Program-made: the position numbers and the translations under genes
Shown: one piece after another, positions 1 to 7,785 of the stretch
Layout: the number at the start of each line of letters is the position of its first letter
Position numbering within the stretch: position 1 is the stretch's first letter
Notes under the pieces: model-generated
The model's input: only the letters and a program-made list of their open reading frames with translations
What the model was told of the DNA's origin: nothing
The model's database searches: none
Assembly (NCBI GenBank): GCA_902599665.1
Contig: CACKGK010000001.1
Coordinates: forward strand, 1 to 64,000
Source of the DNA: an uncultured Pelagibacteraceae bacterium
Lineage (GTDB): Bacteria; Pseudomonadota; Alphaproteobacteria; Pelagibacterales; Pelagibacteraceae
Length of the DNA: 64,000 nucleotides
Reading direction: 5' to 3'

Positions 1-280
1 CCTTTTGAGGATTATTGCCTTTTGCTGGCATTGGCATTATTTCATTTTCTCCCAACAATCTTGCTACTCTAGTTGTTGGTTGTGCACCTTGACCTAACCA
101 ATACTTAACTCTTTCAACATCTAAACCCATTCTCTCTTTTTTTTCTTTTGGAATTAGGGGATTAAAAAAACCCAATTTTTCAATAAATCTTCCATCTCTT
201 GGAAACCTGCTATCAGCAACTACTATTTTATATACGGGTCTCTTCTTAGTACCTCCCATTGATAAACGCATTTTTAACAT
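1..280 (-). CDS. rpsP: 30S ribosomal protein S16 (partial, 3' end outside window)
   Basis: Reading the complement from an ATG at 278-280 gives [20 protein letters not shown], followed by [10 protein letters not shown] and LGFFNP, the standard N-terminal half of ribosomal protein S16, a small-subunit assembly protein. About 93 residues are visible before the window edge. An AGGAG Shine-Dalgarno (286-290) sits 5 bases before the ATG. The gene follows ffh with a 12-base spacer on the same strand, matching the usual alphaproteobacterial order ffh-rpsP, so the two are probably co-transcribed. A second Met at codon 4 is a possible alternative start, but the ribosome-binding site fits the first better. 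Confidence 0.95.
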   Translation of the reverse strand, partial: MLKMRLSMGGTKKRPVYKIVVADSRFPRDGRFIEKLGFFNPLIPKEKKERMGLDVERVKYWLGQGAQPTTRVARLLGENEIMPMPAKGNNPQK

Positions 281-292
281 TTTTTCTCCTAT

Positions 293-1651
293 TTATTTTA
301 ATTGATTAAAAAGTTCTGGAGGTATGCCTTTATCCGCCATCCCTTTCATATTTCCTTTTGACATTTTTTTCATCATCTCTGACATCATTTTAAATTGCTT
401 AAGCAATTTATTGATAGTGGCTACATCTGTACCTGAGCCATTAGCAATTCTTTTTTTTCTGGAACCATCTATTATCTTTGGATTTTCTCGCTCTTTTTTA
501 GTCATTGATAATATTACAGCCTCATTTTGGGTAATTATCTTTTCATCAACCCCAGCTTGATCCATTTGTGATTTAACTTTTGAAACACCAGGTAAAAAAG
601 ACATTATACCTTCAATACCACCCATTTTTTTCATTTGTCTTAGTTGAGTGAGATAATCCTCTAAAGAAAACTGACCTTTTTTAAGTTTTTCCTCTGTTTT
701 TTTCAATTTTTCTTCATCAAGATCTTCAGCAGCTTTTTCTACTAAAGAAACAATATCTCCCATACCCAAAATTCGATTTGCAATTCTATCTGGATGGAAA
801 ACTTCAAAATTTTCTATCTTTTCACCAACTCCTAAAAACTTAATAGGTACATCTGCAACATACTTCATGCTTAGTGCTGCCCCACCTCTACCATCACCAT
901 CTGATCTTGTAAGAATGATGCCTGTAAGATTTACTGTACTTTTAAATTCTTTTGCTACATTTGCTGCAACTTGACCTGTAAGAGAGTCTGCAACAAGTAT
1001 TGTCTCTGATGGATTTATAATGCCTTCAATTTGTTTGATCTCACTCATCATTTGTAAATCGATTTGTGTTCTACCAGCTGTATCAAATAAAATTACATCT
1101 GCTCCATTAAGATTAGCTGCACTGATTGCTCTTCTACAAATATCTGCAGGTACCTGATCTTTCATAATTGGAAGTGTGATTATATTGTTTTGTTCACCAA
1201 GAAGTTTTAATTGCTCTTGTGCAGCAGGTCTGTAAATGTCTAGACTCGCCATCATCACTTTTTTCTTTTTATTAGTCTCTAAAAATCTTGCAAGTTTAGC
1301 TGTCGTAGTTGTTTTTCCAGATCCCTGTAATCCAACTAACATTATTGGAACAGGTGGAACTGCATTTAATTCAATATCAGAATTTTTATCCCCCAGAAAA
1401 GAAATTAACTCATCGTTAACAACTTTAACTACCATCTGTCCAGGTGAAGTTGATCTTATAATTTCCTGACCTAGAGCTTTAGGTTTAACTCTATTTATAA
1501 ATTCTTTTACAACTTCTAAAGATACATCCGCCTCTAAAAGAGCAAGCCTTATTTCTCTTAAACCTTCATCTACTTGCTTTTCATCAAGTGAAGGGGCTTT
1601 TTTTAATGAAGAAAATATTTCTTCAAATTTATTTGTTAAGTTTTCAAACAT
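293..1651 (-). CDS. ffh: Signal recognition particle protein Ffh
   Basis: SRP54-type GTPase of 452 residues that binds signal sequences of nascent membrane proteins together with 4.5S RNA and hands them to FtsY. The N domain starts at MFENLTNKFEEIF. The G domain has a GLQGSGKTTTT P-loop, DTAGR, and TRSDGDGRGGAA as the fourth GTPase motif (a form with Arg in place of Lys). The C-terminal M domain is methionine-rich (MMSEMMKKMSKGNMKG) and ends in GIPPELFNQLK. I placed the start at 1649-1651: the open frame continues 27 codons upstream, but that extension runs through a GC-rich structured leader and does not look like Ffh. rpsP follows. Confidence 0.97.
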   Translation of the reverse strand: MFENLTNKFEEIFSSLKKAPSLDEKQVDEGLREIRLALLEADVSLEVVKEFINRVKPKALGQEIIRSTSPGQMVVKVVNDELISFLGDKNSDIELNAVPPVPIMLVGLQGSGKTTTTAKLARFLETNKKKKVMMASLDIYRPAAQEQLKLLGEQNNIITLPIMKDQVPADICRRAISAANLNGADVILFDTAGRTQIDLQMMSEIKQIEGIINPSETILVADSLTGQVAANVAKEFKSTVNLTGIILTRSDGDGRGGAALSMKYVADVPIKFLGVGEKIENFEVFHPDRIANRILGMGDIVSLVEKAAEDLDEEKLKKTEEKLKKGQFSLEDYLTQLRQMKKMGGIEGIMSFLPGVSKVKSQMDQAGVDEKIITQNEAVILSMTKKERENPKIIDGSRKKRIANGSGTDVATINKLLKQFKMMSEMMKKMSKGNMKGMADKGIPPELFNQLK

Positions 1652-1762
1652 AATTCCATCCAGCAAGTATCGCACCAGTGGGCGAACTCTCGCTGACTGG
1701 TGTCGATCTCTTTGTTGCCAAAGACACCGCAAATTGCTGTATTTTGCGGAAACGGCGATAAA
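1652..1762 (-). promoter_or_regulatory. Structured ffh leader RNA (candidate cis-regulator)
   Basis: This stretch is much richer in G+C than its surroundings and folds on the ffh strand. A closing stem pairs 1755-1760 with 1668-1673 (TATCGC/GCGATA). Inside are a hairpin 1743-1749/1727-1733 (CCGCAAA/TTTGCGG), a hairpin 1719-1723/1710-1714 with a GCAA tetraloop, and a hairpin 1696-1702/1673-1679 (CACCAGT/ACTGGTG) capped by 1690-1693/1682-1685. A second pairing, 1723-1728 with 1699-1704 (GGTGTC/GACACC), shares bases with two of these stems, so alternative folds are possible. From memory, a survey of structured RNAs in Pelagibacter reported an element preceding the SRP protein gene; this is very likely the same. 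It carries no SRP RNA signature. Confidence 0.8.
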
Positions 1763-1787
1763 CTATAATAGAGGTTCAAAATGTCAA
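1763..1787 (-). promoter_or_regulatory. Predicted ffh promoter
   Basis: On the minus strand a perfect TTGACA (1782-1787) lies 13 bases upstream of TATAGT (1763-1768); the spacing is short, and TAGTTT two bases further on is an alternative. A start a few bases downstream would place the 5' end of the transcript at the closing stem of the ffh leader, which supports the call. On the plus strand the same bases contain TATAAT (1764-1769), a possible -10 for dapF, so the two divergent promoters may overlap. Confidence 0.5.
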
Positions 1788-1811
1788 TAAATAAGTTAAA
1801 TACTGAAGTAT

Positions 1812-2636
1812 ATGGAATTTAAAGCTTTTAAAATGGATGGACTTGGAAATGATTTTGTAATTATTGACAATAGGTCAAATAATGTGAAATTAAACAAGGA
1901 TCAAATTATTAAAATTTGCGATCGAAACTTTATTGGTTGTGACCAACTAGTCTATATTAACAACAGTGATAATGCTGATGCTGATCTAGAGTTTTATAAT
2001 TCTGATGGTTCGGCAGCTGACGCATGTGGAAACGGTACAAGATGTGTAGCCTTTTTATTATCAAAAGAAAAAAATACAAAAAATATAAGCGTTCAAGTAG
2101 CATCAAAACAGTTGAATTCAAAGTTACTTGATGATGGTCAAGTTGAAACAATAATCGGTGTACCAAAAACTAATTGGAATGAAATTCCTTTATCTAAAAA
2201 ACTAAACACTAAAAATTTAGGAATTATTATAGAAGATAACAATAACCAAGCAGTGAGTGGCGGTATAGCTATTAACGTAGGTAATCCTCATACTATTTTT
2301 TTTGTTAATGATGTAGAAAATTTCAATTTAGAAAAAATTGGACCTGAGATCGAAAATCATAAATTTTTTCCAGAAAAATGTAATTTCACTCTTGCTCAAA
2401 AATTAAATAAAAATCATTATAAAATTAAAGTTTGGGAAAGAGGCGCAGGTTTAACAAAGGCATGTGGAACTGCTGCGTGTGCAACAGCAGTAGCTGCAAA
2501 TTTAGAAAAGTTAGAAAATTCTAGAACTGAAATTGAATTCACTTTAGGAAAATTAATAATTTCTATTGATGAAAGTCAACAAATTCATATGAAAGGACCT
2601 GTATCTAGTATCAAAGAAATAGATATAAATATATAA
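1812..2636 (+). CDS. dapF: Diaminopimelate epimerase
   Basis: Cofactor-independent racemase of 274 residues converting LL- to meso-diaminopimelate for lysine and peptidoglycan synthesis. The start MDGLGNDFVIIDNR is typical. The two catalytic cysteines are visible in SDGSAADACGNGTRC and in GAGLTKACGTAACA. The length matches the family. The stop TAA overlaps the ftsY ATG by one base (TAATG), so translation is probably coupled. In many alphaproteobacteria mtaB lies between dapF and ftsY; here it is absent. Confidence 0.97.
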   Translation: MEFKAFKMDGLGNDFVIIDNRSNNVKLNKDQIIKICDRNFIGCDQLVYINNSDNADADLEFYNSDGSAADACGNGTRCVAFLLSKEKNTKNISVQVASKQLNSKLLDDGQVETIIGVPKTNWNEIPLSKKLNTKNLGIIIEDNNNQAVSGGIAINVGNPHTIFFVNDVENFNLEKIGPEIENHKFFPEKCNFTLAQKLNKNHYKIKVWERGAGLTKACGTAACATAVAANLEKLENSRTEIEFTLGKLIISIDESQQIHMKGPVSSIKEIDINI

Positions 2637-3553
2637 TGGGTATATTCGAAAAGTTTAAATTAGGTTTTAAAAAAAGTGCTGATAATATTTCCTCAGGGCT
2701 TAGAGATATAATAGTAAAAAAGGAAATTGATGATGAAACATTAAACAAAATAGAGGAATTTTTGATTAGTTCTGATGTTGGCATTGACGCTTCAGCTGAA
2801 ATAAAAAATATTATCTCTCAGAAAAAAATTGATCCTAAGAAAAATGTGGTTGAGGAAATAAATGCTATTTTAAAAGAATATATTTTAGAGTTAATGGTAC
2901 CCTTAGAAAGAAAAGATTTTTTTGAAAATAAAGAAAATTTAAACGTAACATTAATTTCTGGTGTAAATGGGGTAGGTAAGACGACCACTATCGGTAAAAT
3001 TGGTAAAATATTTAAAGATAACGGCTCAGAAGTAATATTTTCTGCTTGTGATACCTTTAGGGCAGCAGCAATAGAGCAATTAGAGTCTTGGTCTGATAAG
3101 ATTGGAGCGTCAATTATCAAATCAAATCCAGGGTCTGACCCTGCTTCAGTAGCTTACAAAGCGATAGAACATGCAAAAAACAACAATATTAAACGGGTAC
3201 TAATTGATACCGCTGGCAGATTGCAAAATAAGAAAAATTTAATGGATGAATTCAAAAAAATTGCAAATGTTATAAAAAAAACAGATGAAAGTGCACCTCA
3301 TGATGTTGTTTTAGTTCTAGATGCAACCTCCGGGCAAAATATAATAAATCAACTTGAAGAATTTGATAAAATTATAAAAATTACCGGTTTAATTATGACA
3401 AAACTTGATGGGACAGCAAAAGGAGGAGTACTAATTGCAATTTCAAAAAAATATAAGGTTCCAATTTTAGGCCTTGGACTTGGAGAAAAAGAAGACGATT
3501 TACAAATTTTCAATGCTGAACAATTTGCAGATGCATTTACTCAATTTAATTAA
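2636..3553 (+). CDS. ftsY: SRP receptor GTPase FtsY
   Basis: Membrane-associated receptor for the SRP, 305 residues, with the NG domain only. It begins MGIFEKFKLGFKKSADN and goes straight into the N domain, so the long acidic A domain of E. coli FtsY is missing, as in many compact alphaproteobacteria. The motifs are GVNGVGKTTTIGKIG (P-loop), DTFRAAA, DTAGR and TKLDGTAKGG. It overlaps dapF by one base and its 3' end overlaps the convergent gene at 3546 by eight. The partner GTPase ffh is only about 1 kb away on the other strand. Confidence 0.97.
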   Translation: MGIFEKFKLGFKKSADNISSGLRDIIVKKEIDDETLNKIEEFLISSDVGIDASAEIKNIISQKKIDPKKNVVEEINAILKEYILELMVPLERKDFFENKENLNVTLISGVNGVGKTTTIGKIGKIFKDNGSEVIFSACDTFRAAAIEQLESWSDKIGASIIKSNPGSDPASVAYKAIEHAKNNNIKRVLIDTAGRLQNKKNLMDEFKKIANVIKKTDESAPHDVVLVLDATSGQNIINQLEEFDKIIKITGLIMTKLDGTAKGGVLIAISKKYKVPILGLGLGEKEDDLQIFNAEQFADAFTQFN

Positions 3554-4106
3554 TTAGATTTTTAGAAATTAAAGGTTTTTCAATAGAACATTCAAAATTA
3601 TTCTTATTTGTTTCATATCCACAAACTTTTGCATAACTTGAAATAATGAAATTTAGTTTCCCGTCATTCTCGAAATTTTTTAATTTTTTAGACTGAATAT
3701 TATATTCTAGATTTTGATGAAAATTTTTTTTACCACTTACTAAAATTAAAGTATTATTATCTTTCATTAAATAATATGCAAAGTCCTCAGGAAAAACTGG
3801 ATAGGTATAATTTTTTACAAGTTTTTTAACTTTTTTAGGAAACCATTCATATGTTAGTAAAGGGAAATCCTCTTTTGAATTATGATTATAAATATATAGA
3901 TCTTGTGGATAATCATTAATATAGTTTGCATCTTCTCCTCTTGCTAAAATGGCTTTGTCTCTTGTTTTGAAATATAATGTAAATTGACTATTATATGATT
4001 TCATTTTACCAACATAAAAATATTTATTCCTAGTTTCGTTGCTAATTTCAGCGTAAGAAAAATTTGAAAAAAAAATTACAATTAATATAGATAAAATTCT
4101 TGCCAT
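3546..4106 (-). CDS. Secreted protein of unknown function
   Basis: A 186-residue protein I do not recognise. Residues 1-19 form a clear Sec signal peptide (hydrophobic core ILSILIVIFF, cleavage likely after FSYA), so it is probably periplasmic. The mature part is polar and rich in Lys, Asn and Tyr, with two cysteines near the C terminus (VCGYET, FECSIE) that could form a disulfide. No catalytic motif is evident. It runs against ftsY with an 8-base tail-to-tail overlap, and the next gene in its direction of transcription is ftsY's antisense, so it is likely a single-gene unit. It may be clade-specific. Confidence 0.75.
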   Translation of the reverse strand: MARILSILIVIFFSNFSYAEISNETRNKYFYVGKMKSYNSQFTLYFKTRDKAILARGEDANYINDYPQDLYIYNHNSKEDFPLLTYEWFPKKVKKLVKNYTYPVFPEDFAYYLMKDNNTLILVSGKKNFHQNLEYNIQSKKLKNFENDGKLNFIISSYAKVCGYETNKNNFECSIEKPLISKNLIN

Positions 4107-4155
4107 ATATGACTTTAAAAATATAAAGTTGCTTAATATTTGTTTGAATTGTGTC

Positions 4156-4965
4156 TTAATTTAATTGTGTAATAAATAACTCAATTGAGTTTATGAGATT
4201 TTCGTTAAAATCCATCATATGATCATCATTTTCAACAAAAAAACTTGATTTTTTTCCATTAAATTTATCATAAATTTCTTTTCCCATTTTAAATGGTACA
4301 ATTTTATCTTTCATACCATGCATTACCAGAATTGGAGATGTATTTTTATTCAATTTACTAATCGAATTGTATTTATCTTTTAACAAATATTTGACTGGCA
4401 AATATGGATAATAACTTTTTGCTAGTGTTTCCATAGATGTGAACGGTGACTCTAATATCACACCACTAAAAGAATAATCTTGTGCTAGATTTAATGCAAT
4501 TGCTGTACCCAACGACTCCCCGTACAAGATTATATTTTTATCTTCAATTTTCTTGGAATTTAGCCATTTCTTTGCTGCCAAAGCATCTTCATAAAGGCCT
4601 ATTTCTGAAGGTTTTCCATCATTTCCACTAAATCCCCTATAAGCGAATATCAAATAGTTAACATTCATTTTTGAGAATTCATTTAATTTATAAATACGAT
4701 TATCAAGTTTGCCAGCATTGCCATGAAAAAGTAATATAGTCTTATAATTTTCGTTCTTTTGAAAGTGCCATCCAACCAAACTACTTTCAGAGTTAATAAA
4801 TACCTTTTCTATTTTGTGATTCAAAGGTCCTTCGTCTAAATAATTATTTTCTCCTGGATGGTACAGAAGATTTCTTTGATAAAAAAAAATAAAAATGCAA
4901 ATAAACATATAAATAATTAATATTAGTAATAATATATTTGTTAGTGTCATTTTTTTATTAATCAT
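4156..4965 (-). CDS. Membrane-anchored alpha/beta hydrolase (BEM46/ABHD13-like)
   Basis: Serine hydrolase of 269 residues. A single membrane segment spans about residues 8-28, followed by the pattern RNLLYHPG common in this family. The oxyanion-hole motif HGNAG is at 81-85, nucleophile Ser151 in GESLG, Asp220 in GMKDKIVP and His249 in NDDHM, giving a complete triad. The substrate is unknown; relatives are acyl or peptide hydrolases facing the periplasm. It overlaps the 3' end of the MFS gene by 8 bases, so the two are likely one operon. Confidence 0.88.
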   Translation of the reverse strand: MINKKMTLTNILLLILIIYMFICIFIFFYQRNLLYHPGENNYLDEGPLNHKIEKVFINSESSLVGWHFQKNENYKTILLFHGNAGKLDNRIYKLNEFSKMNVNYLIFAYRGFSGNDGKPSEIGLYEDALAAKKWLNSKKIEDKNIILYGESLGTAIALNLAQDYSFSGVILESPFTSMETLAKSYYPYLPVKYLLKDKYNSISKLNKNTSPILVMHGMKDKIVPFKMGKEIYDKFNGKKSSFFVENDDHMMDFNENLINSIELFITQLN

Positions 4966-6169
4966 TATTTCTATTTAGATAAATGAAAAAAATATAACTT
5001 AATATACAAAGAATTAAAAAAATTGAAAAAGAAATTCTATAACTACTTACAATATCAAATCCTTTAGAATTAAATAAGTCTATAAATAATCCAATACCCC
5101 ATTGCATAAAGAATGTTCCTGAATGAATGAATACATTATATGAAGTAAGTGACTTGCCTGCTAAATTTTGTGAAAAGTTTAAAGCTATAGCTGGTTGAGT
5201 TAGAGAAATTACAATTGAAGTCATAATGTATATTGCAAATAAAAAAGCTCCAGCTTTAGGACCAAAAAAGATTATTAGAAAAAAAACAAAGTAACTTACT
5301 GGGAGTCCAAATTTAATTAGTTTAACACTACTTATTCCATAATCAGAGAGTTTGGGAAGAATATATCCCCATAAAAAGTATGATGCTAACATAGTTACAT
5401 TGATCCAAAACAAGCCTGTAGCACTTTGAAATGGAGAATAACCTGTAATATTTAGCATCCAAGGACCGGCCCAAAGCGTTTGGATTGCCTGTATACCACC
5501 ATAATTAATAAATGCTAATGGTACCATACTGATAAAAAACTTATTCTTCCAAATTTGTGCTAAACCTTTTTTTTCTTCATCAACAGTGAAGTTTTCTTTC
5601 TGTTCCCAATTAGGAGTGAATAAAAAAATTAAAATAATACTTATTAAAATAAGTATAGCTATTAAAATGAAAATCCATCTCCATCCTATGTATGGTAATA
5701 AAATCTGTACAGGTAAAGTAGATGATACAAAACCTATATTTGCTACCATTAACATCCATGAATTAGCACGCTGTTGATATTTTTCAGCAAACCAAACTCT
5801 GTATCCTGTTAGAGGTCCCATCATACAAGCGCTCACGCCGATCCCAATAAATATTCTTGAAATAAGTAACCCAGAAAAACTTTTTGCTAATGCAAATGAT
5901 ATGGTTCCTACCAATGCAATTACTAAAAAATATCCAACGACTTTTTTTGGTCCATATTTATCAAGAAGTAGTCCTATTGGGACTTGCATAATTGAAAAGC
6001 CAATAAAATAGCCTCCTGCTAACAGTCCTAAATTTCCTGCTGTTAAATCGAATTCATATGTCAGGACTGGTGTTAATGTTGCAGTAATAGATCTGACAAG
6101 ATTTGATAATAAAAAACCAAAGGCAAAAATACAAAATATGATAATGCTTTTATTTACTTTAGTAATCAT
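4958..6169 (-). CDS. Major facilitator superfamily transporter
   Basis: A 403-residue polytopic protein with about 12 predicted membrane helices and the MFS loop motif after helix 2 (GLLLDKYGPKKV, residues 66-77). The substrate cannot be read from the sequence. It is transcribed away from the gamma-glutamyltransferase-like gene, with only 29 bases between the two start codons, and is coupled to the downstream hydrolase through an 8-base overlap. A role in importing a substrate for either neighbour is possible but unproven. Confidence 0.9.
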   Translation of the reverse strand: MITKVNKSIIIFCIFAFGFLLSNLVRSITATLTPVLTYEFDLTAGNLGLLAGGYFIGFSIMQVPIGLLLDKYGPKKVVGYFLVIALVGTISFALAKSFSGLLISRIFIGIGVSACMMGPLTGYRVWFAEKYQQRANSWMLMVANIGFVSSTLPVQILLPYIGWRWIFILIAILILISIILIFLFTPNWEQKENFTVDEEKKGLAQIWKNKFFISMVPLAFINYGGIQAIQTLWAGPWMLNITGYSPFQSATGLFWINVTMLASYFLWGYILPKLSDYGISSVKLIKFGLPVSYFVFFLIIFFGPKAGAFLFAIYIMTSIVISLTQPAIALNFSQNLAGKSLTSYNVFIHSGTFFMQWGIGLFIDLFNSKGFDIVSSYRISFSIFLILCILSYIFFIYLNRNND

Positions 6170-6198
6170 TTATAAATTTTTGAGATTTAATCTGTACT

Positions 6199-7782
6199 AT
6201 GAATAATCAATCAACAAAAGATAAAGATGCACGCTCATCAAATGCTATGGCTGCAACTTCTCATCCATTAGCGACCGAAGAGGCCTTAAAAATACTAAAA
6301 ATGGGTGGGAATGCAGTAGATGCTTCTATAGCAGCTTCAATTGTTTTATCTGTGGTTGAGCCTAATGCAACAAGTATTGGTGGAGACTGTTTTGCAATTG
6401 TCAAAATGAATAATCAGGATGCAGTATCTTTTAATGGATCTGGGTTAGCACCAGAGAAATTAAGTTATGATTTCTTCAAGGAAAAAAATATAGATAAAAT
6501 TGGATTAACAAGTCCTCATTCAGTAACGATTCCTGGTGCAGTTCATGCTTGGGAAACTATTCATAAAGAATTTGGAAAATTAGATTTTGAACAATTATTT
6601 ACAGGTGCAATTGAGATTGCAAAAAATGGTCACAAGATTTCTAAAGTAGTGTCAAATGCTTGGCATAATAGCTTAAATAAAATTAATGGAAATGAAAATT
6701 CTAAAAAAATTTTTTTGAAAGAAGGTCGTACTTATCAAGAAAATGAATTAATGAAAAATATCCCATTAGGAAAAACATTAGAGGCAATTAGTAAAAAAGG
6801 AAGTAAAGAATTTTATGAAGGTGAAACTGCAAAAGATATAATTGAAAGTTTAAGTGAATTAGGGGGTGTGCATACTTTTGAGGATTTTTCTAAACAGAAC
6901 ACAATAAGATCAGAAACAATAAAATCTAGTTATAAGGGTGATTTTATTCATCAATGTCCTCCAAATGGACCTGGCGTAACTGTTTTGATTATGATGAAAT
7001 TGTTAGAAAAACTAAATATTCATAACTATAAATTCAATAGTACTGAAAGATTTCATCTTGAAGCCGAAGTTACAAAACAAGCTTATAAAGTTAAAGAAAC
7101 AAGCTTAGGCGATCCAAATTTTGTAAATTTTGATTTAGATGAAATTTTAAGTGATAAAAATATTGAGGATATTTTTAATAAAATTAAGCTCAATTCATGC
7201 AGTGATGTTGGTGACTTAAATATTCCAGCTCACCCAGAAACTATTTATCTAACAGTTGTAGATAAAGACTTAAATAGTGTGTCCATCATTAATTCAGTTT
7301 GTTACGTATTTGGGTCAGGTATCACTACAAATAAAAGTGGAATACTTTTACATAACAGGGGTACAAATTTCAGAGTAGAGCATGGACATCCAAACTGTAT
7401 TGAGGGCTTAAAAAGACCATTACACACTATAATTCCAGGTATGGTCATTGACAAAGATAACAATACAACTTTGAGCTATGGAGTTATGGGAGGGCAATAT
7501 CAACCAGTAGGACAGGTGCATGTTTTAAATAATATGATTGATTACGGCATGGGTCCTCAAGAGGCTTTAAGTTTTCCAAGAGCCTTTCATTTTAACAATA
7601 TTTATAAGCTTGAAAAATCAGTTGATAATCAAATTTTTAACGAATTGAAAGAAATCGGTCATAATGTTGAGTATATTGATGGCACTCATGGTGGAGGTCA
7701 AGCTATTAAAATAAATCGTACAGAAGGGGATCTTTTAGGAGGATCTGATCCTAGAAAAGATGGTTACGCAAAAGGGTACTAA
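6199..7782 (+). CDS. Gamma-glutamyltransferase-family Ntn hydrolase (possibly oxamate amidohydrolase-like)
   Basis: A 527-residue protein of the GGT fold. SHPLATEEAL and GGNAVDASIAA are family hallmarks, and the autoprocessing site is preserved: Thr348 in HPETIYLTVVDKD would become the N-terminal nucleophile of the small subunit. GGQYQPVGQ and the tail GGSDPRKDGYAKGY are also typical. The KRPLHTIIP segment has His-Thr where glutathione-specific GGTs carry Ser-Ser, and there is no signal peptide, so it is probably a cytoplasmic acylase or amidase rather than a glutathione enzyme. The next gene encodes an oxalate-CoA-ligase-like protein, suggesting an HpxW-type oxamate hydrolase (inference). 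A start at Met17 (6247) is also plausible. Confidence 0.85.
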   Translation: MNNQSTKDKDARSSNAMAATSHPLATEEALKILKMGGNAVDASIAASIVLSVVEPNATSIGGDCFAIVKMNNQDAVSFNGSGLAPEKLSYDFFKEKNIDKIGLTSPHSVTIPGAVHAWETIHKEFGKLDFEQLFTGAIEIAKNGHKISKVVSNAWHNSLNKINGNENSKKIFLKEGRTYQENELMKNIPLGKTLEAISKKGSKEFYEGETAKDIIESLSELGGVHTFEDFSKQNTIRSETIKSSYKGDFIHQCPPNGPGVTVLIMMKLLEKLNIHNYKFNSTERFHLEAEVTKQAYKVKETSLGDPNFVNFDLDEILSDKNIEDIFNKIKLNSCSDVGDLNIPAHPETIYLTVVDKDLNSVSIINSVCYVFGSGITTNKSGILLHNRGTNFRVEHGHPNCIEGLKRPLHTIIPGMVIDKDNNTTLSYGVMGGQYQPVGQVHVLNNMIDYGMGPQEALSFPRAFHFNNIYKLEKSVDNQIFNELKEIGHNVEYIDGTHGGGQAIKINRTEGDLLGGSDPRKDGYAKGY

Positions 7783-7785
7783 ATA

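Noticed and set aside
1652..1732. 27-codon upstream extension of the ffh frame
   Set aside because: It runs through the structured leader, has no family similarity, and the next Met has the normal Ffh start.
1652..1762. The GC-rich ffh leader as a 4.5S SRP RNA gene
   Set aside because: The conserved SRP RNA core (GGAAGG with AGCAGCC) is absent on both strands.
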